Assembly (NCBI GenBank): GCA_021234155.1
Contig: JAJEKV010000045.1
Coordinates: forward strand, 3,230,424 to 3,294,423
From: Isoetes taiwanensis
Lineage: Eukaryota; Streptophyta; Lycopodiopsida; Isoetales; Isoetaceae
DNA length: 64,000 nucleotides
Reading direction: 5' to 3'
Positions 30,790 to 43,643 of this stretch are shown piece by piece. A model generated the notes under the pieces. The model saw nothing but the letters and a program-made list of their open reading frames with translations. It searched no databases and had not been told where the DNA came from. Position numbers and translations under genes: made by a program. Each line of letters opens with the position of its first letter. Position 1 is the first letter of the stretch.

Positions 30790-31602
30790 TGTGACATTCC
30801 AGCATAGTATACGGCCCCAGGACCTATACTGTACTGCCTCGTCACGCGTACACGCCACTCCGACCGACATGTACGCCAACGTGTAGTAAGTAGCCCTAGG
30901 GGGCAACTTGCTAGGTAGGTGCATGAATAAATGTGCACATTTATCAATGTACACATTTATTAAAGTGCACACCTTTCCATGAAGGCACCTTTATGCCACC
31001 TAGCCATTAAAGGCAAGTGGGCCATACCCAATTATCCCACATGCTTAAAGGGATAATTGGAAACCCTAACCCTAAACCCTTGTCTATTTAGGTTAGGGAA
31101 ACCCTAACTTGCTATTTTTCGCCCATAGGATTTTAGAGCTCTGTTTTGGCTGCCCCAGGAGCCAAAACCGCCTCCCAGACGCTGTCTAAGCGAATTGCAC
31201 CATTAGTTTCCCTTGATTCGAGCAGTTCTGCAGGATGGTCGAACTCAGGTCAGGAGGAGCAACCCAGGGATCAGGTATTTAGTCAATTTAATAGCCTAAA
31301 CCGTCTTCCAGTCGTTGTATCAGTAGGTTTAGCCTATTAAATTGCCCATAGCAGCCTCTTAGATTTCTAGATACCAGACACTAACTAAAGAACCTAACTC
31401 AATGATATAGGTTAGATCTAGTTCTTTAGTTCTTCTGTGATGTATATGGATGATGTATCTCTGTGAACTCCTTGTATTGGGAAGGGGGGTAGAGGCCCTA
31501 AAGCTTGGTAGTTGATGCTCCTAGATTAGCCTCTCTAGCACACTATAGATTCGGCCTGTGTACAAGAACCACACCTGGTTGTGGGTGAAGGGGCACAGAA
31601 AC

Positions 31603-31738
31603 AGAATACGGCCGTATTCTTCTTGGAATACGGTGAATACGTAATTTAAAAAAAAAATCGTATTCAAAAAAATGAATACGCCGTAATCAATTGGCAAAAC
31701 AGAATACGCCCGTATTCAAGTGAATACGGCCGTATTCA
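31603..31738. repeat. Subterminal GAATACG repeats, left end of hAT-like element
   Basis: At least eight copies of GAATACG or CGTATTC, several as palindromes such as GAATACGGCCGTATTC. Subterminal repeats of this kind bind hAT transposases. Confidence 0.75.
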
Positions 31739-32116
31739 GTTTTGAAGGAAAAAAAAATGAACGGAAGGGGGGAATTTTTTTTCCCTTTGTTCTCTCTTTG
31801 TTCTCTGCTGTTGCTGCTCGACCGACCTGCACTGCAATGGCGCCCGAGGCCCGACGACGTTTTCAGGACCTGCCACTGGTTCGAGATCTTCTCTGATTAG
31901 GTAGGTAAGCATATGACTGCACAAACTCTCCCGCATCTGCTCAAATTATCCTCTTTACACGCAAATCCAGAGCTCCAGTATACTAGAACAGATGGGTCAT
32001 CAGCTGGTTCAGTTCCATCCTGAAGCAGTTTGATTAGATTTTGAAGGTACTAGCGATCTTACAGTAAGAATAGGAACCCATAAATTTGACTGTCATAGAT
32101 GTGTTTTGCTTCCCAG

Positions 32117-32647
32117 ATGCAGTTTTTTCAGGAGCGTCTGTCTGCCAGACCTAAAACCCAAGGTAAGTCGCTATATTTTTTTGCTGATGATCATTTGCAG
32201 TTACTTGTTTGCTAGCAATTAATTGTTTTTTGATAATGTCATGCTTGTTATCCTTTTGTATAACGATGGGAACTTATCTGAATGCGTTTGATTGTCTCTG
32301 TCTTGTCTAACTGCCAGCTTGGCATGACCAGAAACAGCTGATACGTATGCAACAGTCAGATGTGGCAAGCAGCAATTTACTACATACAGCGCAAAAGGTA
32401 GCACATGTGTTTTAGTTTCCCTTCTGCAAGGTTGTTGCATTTATAAGAAAATGGATTATCTTTTTGTAGATCAGCAGCTTATCCAAGAATCAAGCTTATT
32501 TACCTTTTAAGTCTTATTGCAGGCCAGGGATCATTATCATTGCCAACATGGAACCAGTCCTTTTAAATTAAAGCCTGAAGGGTCGTCAATTCTGGTTGAA
32601 ATGTTTGCAGTGTGGCCTGAGCTTGATGTTCTTGTTGGGCTAGCCAC
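32117..32647 (+). pseudogene. Captured host gene fragment: three exons with GT-AG introns
   Basis: Exons at 32117-32162, 32318-32397 and 32523-32647 are bounded by good splice sites (TTCCCAG, AAG then GTAAGT; TGCCAG, AAAAG then GTAGCA; ATTGCAG, CCAC then GTGAGA). Joined, they keep one open frame of 83 codons across junctions of phases 1 and 0, and the third exon ends in phase 2. The products are MQFFQERLSARPKTQ, WHDQKQLIRMQQSDVASSNL and RDHYHCQHGTSPF through SILVEMFAVWPELDVLVGLA. A possible 5' exon starts at an ATG at 31837. I cannot name the parent gene. Survival of frame and splice sites points to recent capture or continuing expression. Confidence 0.7.
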
Positions 32648-32974
32648 GTGAGAAACTATTTCTTCTTTCTATTTGCAGTATTGGATATATAAATTCTTTG
32701 ACATACTTCTTTCTGTCTCCTTTGGGTTAAGCCATTCAATTATGCTATAAAATACCTTGAGACAATTGTAACTGACAATTGCTTAATGAATCAGGATACA
32801 ACTTTCATAGTTGCCATCAATAAAAGAAGACACATCTGTTTTAATACGATAAACTTTACTTTTACGTTTTCTTCCCTTAATGTTGTTATTATTGCAATAG
32901 ATGAATTTACAGTTTTCATATTTAAAAAATAGAGATTAAGCTGAAAAGATCAAGTACAAATATGATATTTTATG

Positions 32975-33080
32975 GAATATTCTAAGAGAATATTCCGTAT
33001 TCTCCGTATGCGTATTTCACGTATTCGTATTCCGTATTCATTTTTGGGTCCCCGTATTCATTTCCGTATGCGTATTATGT
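32975..33080. repeat. Subterminal CGTATTC repeats, right end of hAT-like element
   Basis: Six or more CCGTATTC or CGTATGCGTATT copies, mostly opposite in orientation to those at the left end. Confidence 0.75.
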
Positions 33081-33851
33081 CACTGTGTGAAGGGGCCAGA
33101 CTGGCTAAGAAGGAGGTTCGTGTTCTGACTCTTGAACGACCCCTCTGGTATGTAAGGCCTACCAGGGATCATTGTGACTAGGTGTAATGGCTTGCCACTG
33201 AGTGCGGGCAAGGCATGGGCTCGACACCCGTGAAGTGGTGTTCACTTTCCAGTGGGCTCAGTCGAATAAGGGCAGTGGCCCTCTAGTCACCTTGAGTCAG
33301 CATGTAGATCTCTGGAGGGAGTGATCCCTACCTGCCCCATCGGAACTGGGGAGATGCAACCCAGGAATAGCCCTTTCGGCTATGCATCCGACGGGCTACA
33401 GTCAGGTCCCAACACTTTTCAGCCTACTCTGCAAAGTGTGCACAGGAGGGGCGGATGGAGTGGACAACCATATGCCATGTTCTCATGCCAGCCAAATCCA
33501 TTGCCATGAATTCTGTCTGCAATGAACTCTGGAGACCCAAGCCGTCAGTCATCCCTTCGAGTCTATTAGGAACTCCCATGTATGGTACTGATCATTGTCT
33601 ATGCAGATGTGGATGCACCACCCTTCTGGGTGGATATGTGATTATGTTGTTACTGACATGTATGTTTACGCTTCCGCAGCTAGGTAGGCCCTGAGGGAGA
33701 CAGGGTAAAATGACCCCTTCACTCTTCCCACTGGGACTCGTTACGGGTGCAGTGATATGTGGAGGGCCCTGTATCAGTATGGAGCTGGTATGAGGGATGA
33801 ACTCCTGTTTGCATACGGTGAGTGCACCGTATACGAGTAGGGGACGTCACA

Positions 33852-35040
33852 CAAAAGATTTTTGGATTTTTCATAAATTGCTCAGATAACATTTTTTGCT
33901 GTTGTGCATAATACTCACGCTTTTTCCGCCTGATCAGTTGCTTATACCATTTAGGTTTGCGTATGCAGTTCCTTTGCAATCTGCTCCTTGCCTCCTGGCA
34001 TTCTGAATCCCACCATGAGTTGCATGGTTTATCTTGCATCCGTTTTTAAGATAGGCCAAATACCTTTTTAGCTGCCTCAAACAACAAGCATTTAAATTTC
34101 TGTGCATTTTCTTCTAATATCCTTGACCAGCTCGCTTGTATAAAGGGTTCTTCCACTAATTTTTTATATGCAAGGTTATGCTCATAACGTACTTTCAGCT
34201 CGGGATGAAAGCTTTGCATTTGCATCCCTAAACTTGTTTGCAGCCTTAGTACCATATCCAATGGTGCATGATCCGATTCATGCGGTTTATCTCCGACACA
34301 AAATTCTGTAATCAGATCCTTATTTCTTGCAATAAGATAATCTATAGTACTGGCACCTGCATGATTATAGTATGTGAATTTCCCAGAATGTCTGAACAGC
34401 ATCACTCCATTGAGTATTTTCATCCGACACATGGTGCCTAGTTCCAGCAATTTCTCACCCATACTTTAAAAACTATATCCGCTGAATGCCTGTCATATGA
34501 TGTATCTTCTATCTCATCCAAACATGGATTTGCAATGTGATCAAATGCCTTGGCTTGTTGGTAGCCCGTGCGTACGTTAAAATCTCCTATAATGAGTATC
34601 TCGCCTTATGAAGAATACTCAAGGATATCAGAGCACAGATTTTCAAATGGGTTATCCTTATCCAAATTATACCTATTGTATACATGTGAATTCTCTGGCG
34701 CAAAATAACATGCTGCCAGAAATATTTGTTGCGTGCTCTCTGTTTCCGAAGCCAAATATACTGATTATGTATGTCGTATTTCAAAACTTGGATATCATGC
34801 TTTGAATCCCTTCTTTTGTATGCTGCAATTCCTCCAAAACCACGCCCTGCTTCAGTTACTTTTTCATTCCACACTTGTCCAACTAAGTTAAAACCTGTTA
34901 TATCAGGTGGAAGACGATACTGATGTGTCCAGGTTTCAGTAAATTGTAAATAGTAACAGGTCCTGAGATTCCCATATGCTGTATATTGCATTCACCTTTG
35001 CTTGAGTTAATCCATGTGCATTCCATAAAACCAACTCTCA
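33852..35040 (-). pseudogene. LINE-2, endonuclease and pre-RT region
   Basis: Minus-strand pieces read FGGIAAYKRRDSKHDIQVLK (34840), a catalytic-type SDHAPLDMVL (34260) that closes the endonuclease/exonuclease/phosphatase fold, and NSWWDSECQEAR, RRKKREYYAQQ then FMKNPKIF at 33860. The frame ends at the CAAAA site and resumes at 30784 beyond LTR C. Several frameshifts are present. Confidence 0.85.
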
Positions 35041-35560
35041 AAGCCCTGGCATCCTATTTGTGCTTTCTGCTTGTAATAATTGCTTTGCCTCCCTGATCTA
35101 GATATGGTACCCATCCTGCATCCCTTGCTTCCTTTACTTTAGCCCAAACCTTATTTCGAATTTCCAGTTGGCTAGGAGTTAGATCAAGATCTAACCAAAT
35201 CTTTTCACGCTTAAGTGCACTTCAGTTATGGAGCACACGGTCTCTTGCTTCCTTGGTATGAAATTTCACTAAGATGGGACGATTATGCAATCCTGGTTTC
35301 TCCAATCTACTGGAAGATACATGATCTGGATCGTGTAGATGTATAGTTTCACTAAAGAAACGCTTCACTATGTCAACAATATCTTCACCTTCGATCTCTT
35401 GGACGCCAGATATTTTTAGATTTTTAGCCCGTGCATCCTGATCCCTTTGTCAGAGGAGATCTCTGCATGATGTATTTTTATTTGTTCTTTGGTGGTCTCT
35501 GCTATCAGAGAAGCTAATTTATTTTCCAAAGTTTCATAACTAAGGAAATCCAAACAAAAT
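35041..35560 (-). pseudogene. LINE-2 ORF1 C-terminal part (L1 RRM/CTD-like)
   Basis: On the minus strand one frame, with one stop near 35223, reads EGEDIVDIVKRFFSETIHLH, then HNRPILVKFHTKEARDRVLH, REKIWLDLDLTPSQLEIRNK and VKEARDAGWVPYLDQGGKA. The order (RP-I-V-F strand, helix, strand, acidic L-P, helix, K-EAR-G) resembles the L1 ORF1 RRM plus C-terminal domain (Transposase_22). In the element it would coat RNA. The assignment is by pattern only. Confidence 0.5.
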
Positions 35561-35565
35561 ATTCT

Positions 35566-36288
35566 TTGCAGAAAAAGGTGACAGGGAATAACTTAAAAGG
35601 GCAAACTGTGGATATTGGTGGTACATCTCAACATACCAACAGCAAGAGAAATATTGCAGAAACCTCTAAAAAGGTTTCCTTTTATCATCATCATGAAGAA
35701 CCTGAAAAAAGTATGATGGAAAATCCTGCTGAAGATTCAAGCAAGCAAGAAAATGATGAGGTAATTCATTGTTCTAATCAGTTTGCTATCTTTACTAATT
35801 CACATGCAGAACAAATGGATTTACTGCATTCGAATGTTGAGGAGCCAATTCCTGTTCAGCCTATCTTACCTTCACCAAAAACTCAGCCTATTTCTAAGCC
35901 CTCTCAAAAGGATTTCCTTGATCTTATAGACCTATCCTCCCCTGAGGACTCCTTGAGCTGCCATGACCATCTTGCTATTATCTCTGATAAATTTGTAAGA
36001 CAGCTGGCTACAATTGACTTCAATAAGGTTCAGATACCCTCGAGTCAGACAAGTCAAGACACAAATAAATTGGAAAAAGAGATGTGTTCACAAGGTTCGG
36101 ATTCAAGTCAAGATTCAGATATACAGTGTGGCATTGATTATGTCCCAGAGACTCCAGAGTGTGCTGATTTGCAGATCCTTGAACCTGCAAAGGCTTCACA
36201 AAGGCAAGTTTTCGAACCAATAAATATGTGTTCTCCTAATTTTGATTTAATCAAAAGTATGGCTATTATTAATGACATGTCATATTAG
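35566..36288 (+). pseudogene. ORF1-like part of LINE-3
   Basis: An open frame of 240 codons, polar and Ser/Gln-rich, without a recognised domain. It is followed 500 bp later by endonuclease sequence of the same strand, and a basic KNKGKRKSPRAEIESD segment (36505) recalls the ORF1 end of the first LINE. The 5' boundary with LINE-2 lies near 35560. Confidence 0.5.
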
Positions 36289-38726
36289 CCAGCTACCCAG
36301 GTTTATTCTGGAGGGACTCCATCTGATGGTGTGGGCAGTGGTAAAGAAAAATTCTGGCACTGAGAGATAACAAGTGGGATTTGGGTGTTAATACTCTCTT
36401 CCACTATAGCTACTTCTGATGGGGGGCAGATCCAGTGATCTGGGAGGCTGTGGAGAAAAAAGCTATCAAACCTTATTTTGCCCCTACCAATAACTTTTGA
36501 AGTAAAAAACAAAGGAAAAAGAAAAAGCCCAAGAGCAGAGATTGAATCAGATTCTACTCTTAGGCCCCACTTGCACTACATAATCCACATGAGAGATCTA
36601 TCTTTGGAATAAGGAGTCAGGGCTCTCAAAAGAAAGGAGCTAACACCTCCCCAATTGAGATTCTAGGCAGGCACTTAATTTAACTTCTCAGAATTAAAAG
36701 CTTTAAAATTTGATGTTCTTCAATTTTGGGGGAATGGACCACCGGTGGTTTCTTCTCATCCTGGATTCAGGGCTGGGGTATGCGCCGCCTGAAGTTCTCC
36801 GCGCCAGTTTGGGGCCGATTTAAACACAGATTTCTTCTATAGCGGTCAAGCGAGAATGTGGCGATTATTACTACTTTTATGATCAAGGATAAACCCTTTG
36901 GTCTCATAAATGTCTATGCTTCAACTAATCCCAAGAAGAAGTTCTATGGTTGGAAATCAATATTTGGATATAGAGGAAGCTCAAAACATTATTGATTGGA
37001 TTGTTGCTGGGGACTTCAATAACACTCCCAAATTGGGATCAAAAATTGGGAAGCAAGAGATTAACATGACGGTTGGAAAAACTAAGATGGAATAATCTTG
37101 TGGTAGTAATTCTTTGCTTCAAATTCCTTCCTCATACACTAAATTTACGGTCAAACAAAGGGAAAGGAGATGCAAGAGTTTTACATTGCTCTTGATAGAT
37201 TTTATCTGAATATCTCTAGCTCAAACTTAAGGATAATGCCTATGTTTTCGGTATTAATTACATTTATTGTATTTGAATCATCAACCTCAATTCTGTCCCT
37301 CGGTACATCAAATATACGTCCTAGATACGGAAATATCACTTACAAATTTACAACTCTAGTTTGCTTCAAAATAATTCTTTATTAAAAATTGAGAGAATTT
37401 TATTCTAAGCTAAATAGAGTTTACGATCCTATAATCCATGAAAGGCTTTACTCCAACCTTAGAGCTTCAAATCTTGGATAAAGGAGTGGACTAAAAGGTT
37501 ATCTTGAAAGAATCAAGGGAAAAAAAATTCTTCTCAACATATGAGGGTCTCCAGTTGGCTTTGCTTGATGATCCTCGTAATCCTAATTTACATCTTCAAG
37601 AAAACCTTGAGAGGAAAATCGAACAATTGAAGGAATTAGCAGGGAAACCCAAAGACTGCCATTAAGGTGCAAAAGGTTAAATACTTTCGAATGATATGGA
37701 TTAAATTTGGCGCAAATTCTTTTTGGGATTTGCTAAAGCTAAATGGGATAAAAACTCTATCTACGAGAATCAAAAGTGACTACGGGGATATTCTAAATAA
37801 CCCCTCGGATATCTCAAATTTCTTCTATAAATGTGCTACGTTCTCTAAGCGAAATAATTTGGATGCTCTTTGCTTTATCCAATAATACTAAAGCTTTCAG
37901 ATTTGATTGATGCCATTATCCCAAGTGATCCAGCGCCAAATGGATATTTCTCTATCTAATATCGAAACTCATTGAAATCTTATCATCTTAAAAGTTTCAA
38001 ACATGAGAAAATCTCGAGGGCGGATATGGCTTTCCCTTTGAGTTCTTTCTTAAGTTACGGGAGTTAATGCAAAATGACATTATGCATTTTATAAAGGGAT
38101 TTGGGAATCTAATCATCTTCATCCTTAGGTGCTAGTGGTTTTATTTCCCTTTGATTCCAAAAGTTGAGAGACAACCTTCGATTTCTCGATTGGAGGCCTA
38201 TTTCCTTAACAAATTCTACGCATACAAGATTTGTGCTAAAATCATTGCCTCAATTAAGGGATTATACTGCAAGAATTGTAGCCAGTAGGCGGAAATCGAT
38301 TATTGCTTTTCTTCCAAGCAAATTCATTTAGAAATTACATTCTTTGCCATGGAAGGATTGCATTGGAATAAAATATCCCGGGCCAAAGCGTGTTTTGCTT
38401 AAATTGGATTTCAAAGGGCTTTTGACAATATGGGATGGGATTTTATTGAGTTTATATAGAAAAAGCTAGGCTTCCATGATAGAATGAAATCTGACTAATT
38501 ATGGGTTTAATCTGAGATCTAACTTTCTCTTTACATTCTCATCAATGGCTCTCCTAGTCCCTTTTTTTCCTCACGGAGGGAGGGGTTAGACAAGGTTGTC
38601 CACTTTGGCACCTTATCTATTATTTATTGTGGTGGCTGAATTGCTCACTAAAGCAATTAGGAGTACCATCAAAATCAATGGCTTAATATTTCTGGTCTTA
38701 AACTCCCGAACTCCCACTGAAACTCT
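36289..38726 (+). pseudogene. LINE-3, endonuclease and RT 5' part (decayed)
   Basis: Recognisable fragments include FGLINVYASTNPKKKFYGW-type endonuclease sequence (36895), CWGLQ-like GDFNN (37010), a helical linker (37520-37640), SDWRPISLT-like RT (38190) and DFKGLLTIWDGI/LLSL with a CSGGRG...RQGCPL-type motif (38575). Frameshifts and stops occur every 50-150 bp. The same family occurs on the minus strand at 61560-64000. A Ty1/copia element interrupts it at 38727. Confidence 0.75.
38722..38726. repeat. Target-site duplication ACTCT of the copia element
   Basis: ACTCT here and again at 44234-44238. Confidence 0.75.
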
Positions 38727-39307
38727 TATTTGGATTAAAAAAACAATTCCTTGCAAGGATGTAAGCTCAACACAATGATTTACTTGTACTTTCAATCTAC
38801 TTAATATTAAATCAATAAAACATCTTTAAGTACAAAGCATCTAATTATCAAAGAAAGCCAAAGTTATGGTCATTGAAACAGCCAGTATGCTCAAAAATCC
38901 ATTTCATCACTTTTACTCTAAGCAATGAGTACTTCCTAAACAAACTATAGATCATCATCATCGAGAGCTCTGCGCTCAAACTGACACCAGTTCCTATATG
39001 TATCTCTTGCAGTTACGGCTAGATCCTGATGACTAAGAATAGAAACCTCATCTACAGCTTATATCCCACACATGCCAACAAAGGAATATAGCGTTTTCAT
39101 CAAGCATAAAGCACTTAAAGCATAAAGAAGCACTTATATGCATAAAGCACTTTCGGTTGTATCACGAATCTTCCAACTTTGTAAGACCATTACAACCCAG
39201 CACTTACTTACTTCTCATGGTTGTTCTTGAAAGTAAACATATATTCCTTTACTTACTTCTCATGAATATAAGATGCATATAATATAACTTTGATACACAC
39301 TATAACA
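38727..39307 (-). repeat. Copia LTR, left copy (3' LTR)
   Basis: Starts TATTTGGATTAAAA and ends GATACACACTATAACA. Matches the right LTR along its whole length with many small indels. Confidence 0.85.
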
Positions 39308-42300
39308 TCCTCCTTCATGTTATACTTATATGCATTATTTTCCCTTTTAGATAGCTAAATCTTGTCTCAGCTAGAATTTTGTAAGCAAATCTGCTAGCGA
39401 TCTTGATCACGATATATACCATATTTACAGGTCTTTTTCTAACAGCCTCCCGCGATAAAGTGCATTTCAAGTTCTATATGTTTAGTCCTCTCATGTAGGA
39501 CTGGATTCTTGATAAAGCAATGCAGCTTGTACTATCACACCAAATGTTGGTAGCCAATGATTGTTCAAATCGAGTTCTGAGATTAACCTTCTCTCCCCAA
39601 ATAATTTCCTTTGAGCATAAAGTAGCAGCAGCATAGTGCACTTTCGGCCTTTGGACATAGCTATGGCAGTTTGTTTTTGCATTTCAAGATATAGGGCTCC
39701 TCCGTATGACAAGATATCACGAAGTTGGCTTCCTTGTATCTATATCTCCTCCCCAATCCATCATCACAAAACCCTTCTAATTCCAAGTTATTAGTTTTGT
39801 ATGCGACTCCTTCTTCAATGATTACCTTTTAAATATCTTAAAACTTCGTTTGCTGCAGTCCAATGTTCTCTGCCCGGGATTAGTGTTGTACACAGCAACA
39901 TGTTAACACCATATGTACAATGCTCGGGCCTTGTGCAATTGTACATATATGCTAGAAAAACATCAACGAGGATCACATGAGTCTTGCCTCCATATCTTCT
40001 CTCACCTTCATTTTGTGGACACATACTTTGATCCAACTTACGCGAGAATTTTAGCTGAGAGTTTTACACATACTTTTCGCAGGTCTTGCATGTTAAATCT
40101 TTTCAACATGGTCATATATTTGTTTTCTTTTGGGTGAGCATTACTATACCCTCTCTGCCCTATTTACGGCCATTTCAACACCGAGAAAATTTTCCAACTC
40201 TCCTAAGTCAGGTCATTTCAAATCTTTGTCTTAGCAAATCTTTACACATATTCAAGCAGGTTGTTCCTTTTGCCACCATTATATTGTCATCAACATATAA
40301 GGCTAAAGGCACACCATTCTTCTCCATCTTGAAACTTGTAAGGTACCATCGTATCTAATTTAATAAATTTTGCTCTCTTAAAAAGCTGTCCATGCACTTG
40401 TACCATTCGAGGACTGTTTCAAACCCTTACCCCACTCTCTGAGCTTCCAAACTTTGTTAGCTCCTGCTCTCAAATCACGGGGCTTTGCTTCATAAATATT
40501 TCTTCTTCTAAAGTTGCATTCCAAAATCACCCCGGTCTTAACATCCATATGATGTACTTCTAAATGCATGCATTTACAATTGCGATGGCACATTCTCACA
40601 CTATTCATTTTGACTAATGGAGAAAAAGTTTCATCAAAATCCTGACCTTTTTGTAGGGAATCCTTGTACCTGATCTAGCCTTGTATCTAGGTGTCTTTTC
40701 CATCCACACATGTTTTAATTACGAATAGCCACTTGTTTCCAACAATATTCTTTCCACAAGGAATATCAACAAGTTCCTTATGTGTTAGTAGTATTGTGAA
40801 AAGAATCCATTTCCTCATTCATAGCATTTATCCATTTATCATATACGCTGAATTTAATACATCCTCATATGTACTTGGAATATCTGGATCTAGATGAGTG
40901 GGATCTCAAAAATACTATCGACTCTCCTTCTATATCTTGAAGTCTTTTACTCTTACCTCGGAGTTGTTCTACATGAATTGATGGATCAACCTTGATGTTG
41001 CTAGCTGCAGCCTTTCTACTTGATTGATTCTTTTTTTTCTCGATGGGTATGTGACCTTGGTTGATGACTCACGATGGCTCGAATTTGAAACACCTTGATT
41101 TTGGACTTGTGTTTTCTTAGTCACCTAACTCTTCGTGGTGTTCTCACCGACCGCATTTATATTCTTAAAGTCATGGAGCATCATCATCGCAATCAACCAC
41201 TTTAGTACTTGACCTATTATTTTCAGCATTATCAACATTGATTTATGTTCTCAATAACTTCCTTTTGCTTGATTTTTCCTTTATCGAACTTTATACACTT
41301 GTGTTTCATCAAATGTAACATCCCTACCACCACTACTCCTCTTGTGCTTGGATTATATATAATCATTGGAAACTTTGGATTGTTTATCACTTGCAACAAG
41401 GTGAGTAATCATGGCCACATCATCCAGTTTCCTCGGTTCTTACGGAATGTGTGTGTAGGCCAAGCATCCATACAATCTTAGCCTCTATAATCCAGTGTCT
41501 TCACGACCAAAGCATATCGGGGAGTGCACCTTGTATGCTTGAAGGTAGGCTATTTTGAATCATGGCGGCAACATGCGGCCTCTTCCCATAGGGAAATTTG
41601 GGAAGCCACGAAATTTCAGCTTATACTTCTTCTGACATTAAAAGCAAAGGGATTACATTCTTTCTTCCCCTACGCAATCCCATTACATTGAAGTGTATGC
41701 ACCAAGTAAGTTGTCTTTTATTCCTTTCATTTGCAATATTGTTTAGAATTCCCGACAAAATTCTCCACCTGCAGCCGGACCTCAAGCATTTGATCTTCAC
41801 TGCTTGATTTAGTCTCAACTTCATTCACATATTGTTTGAACACTTCCATTTGCCTTATGTTTTGTTCTCAAACAATAAATGTGAGTAATATCTACAAAAT
41901 CATCAATGAAGTCATAGAAATATCTTTTTCGGATAAACTGTTACATTCATAGGTCCACATAAATCGGTATGTACAAGATCAATAACCCCTTATTGCCTTT
42001 TTTGTTGGACCTTTTGAAATAATCTACTATATTTTGCCAAGAGCACATCGGGACATCACGAGTTTTTCGGTTCATTCAAGTGCCTTCCAATAAATCCTTT
42101 TTTTTGCATAAAAGCTCAATAGTTTTTGAATTTACATGACCAAGTCTTCCATGCATGTATCAATGATGGCATGGTTATAAGACAAGACAAGTTGGTTCTG
42201 ATGTATGGCTTCAAGTCCAAATAGATTTCAATCCTTTTTCCAATAAACTTCACTTTATTTCCAAGTAACACATTACATTGCAATCCTCCTCAAACACAAC

Positions 42301-43643
42301 ATAACCAAGGTCTGCCAATTGAGCAGAAATTAAGTTTCTAACAAGTCGGTACACACAAAACTTTTCTTAACACAACCTTCTTTCCTTTTCAAATCAAATA
42401 ACTTCGAGCATCCCACTATCTTTAATTTGTGAGTTCTCCATTCCCCAAAGCGAACATGTCCACTGGCTTCACCCGCCCACAATTTTCAATAGCCTTGAGC
42501 TGGGGCGCTACTGATTTTTCAGCTCCACGAATCTAAAATAGAGAACACCCTTGTCACTTGACATTTTTCCTTTGAAAAATAATTATTTGAGATATTTACC
42601 TCAATATCTTCATCCATCTTCCTCCTCTCGGATTCTTTAACCATATTTAAGCAGGGTACATTTCTTCCTCCTCACATTTTATTCTTTCGAGAATATTTCT
42701 TATCTTGTGCTTTATTTCTTTTTGGACTAGGGCACTTATTTGCCATATGACCTTCCCTTCACAATTATAGCATACTATTTCTCGTCTATCTTGGGCCAGT
42801 TTCTCTTCAAATGTATCCATCCATTTACATTTTAAAAGCAGGACCTAACTTTCCTTTATCAAATAATTTCTTACCTCTTTTGCGGCATATAGAATTTACC
42901 TTCATCATCATCACGCATCCTTCCCTTGCTCAAACTGTATGCGAATCATTTTGATAGCATGCTCCTTTGACACGGCAACATTTTCTTAAGAGTAGCAAGT
43001 TGTGAGTTATGAGATCTGACTCTAGAAATGGCAGTGTTGGTAATCTTCATTCAAAGACAACTCCACGCACCCTCAGGTGAAGCCAATAATAGACTCAAAC
43101 TTCTCAGAAATTGATGATATTTGTCTTTTTTTTCATAAAGTTTAATCTTCTCAATTTGTTTTCCAGCACATCAATTTGAGGAGGATGATTTAACCTCAAA
43201 GTTATCAATCCATATACTTCCACATGTCATAGCTGGAGATTTACCTCTTAATTTTTAACTTTATCCACGCAGTTCCAACCTTGTTACTAATTATTGATTG
43301 TGCTTCCCGCCAATTTTTAGTTTTCTCTTACGCACTTGTCCCTCTAGTACTTGTACTACGGTTCCTCTTACATCTGCGGTTTAGGTTTGTGCACCACCGC
43401 ACACTGCTTGAACTATGTAGCACTACCACTAGGCTGCTCGGCACTTCCACTACTTGCTCCGGTAGCAGCGGTATTTGAATCACTAAGTACCATAAGTTCT
43501 CAAACTCAATACTTCCTTTTATTCCTTGCTTCCATAGCGGAATCCAGCTATCTCCCTTAAACACCTCTATGGAATTAAGGAGATTAGCTCCAAATCGATG
43601 TTGACATCCTATGATTTGGAATTTTATAGCTCACGATACCCTT

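Larger units (their letters stand above)
31594..33087 (+). mobile_element. Non-autonomous hAT-like DNA transposon carrying captured exons
   Basis: It is flanked by the 8-bp direct repeat TGAAGGGG (31586-31593 and 33088-33095), present once in LTR B, and ends CACAG...CTGTG with imperfect terminal inverted repeats. Both ends are full of the motif GAATACGG or its complement. No transposase is present. An 8-bp duplication and short CA-type ends fit the hAT superfamily. The interior holds an intron-containing gene fragment. Confidence 0.85.
30790..33851 (+). mobile_element. LTR C, solo LTR of the histone-bearing family
   Basis: Starts TGTGAC, ends GTCACA, flanked by CAAAA on both sides and by the two halves of one LINE reading frame, so it is a solo LTR and not the 3' LTR of copy B. 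Without the nested transposon (1494 bp) and its 8-bp duplication it is 1560 bp, close to LTR B. Confidence 0.9.

Noticed and set aside
30790-33851. LTR C as the 3' LTR of copy B
   Set aside because: It has CAAAA on both sides and the two halves of one LINE frame flank it, so it is a solo LTR in its own site.
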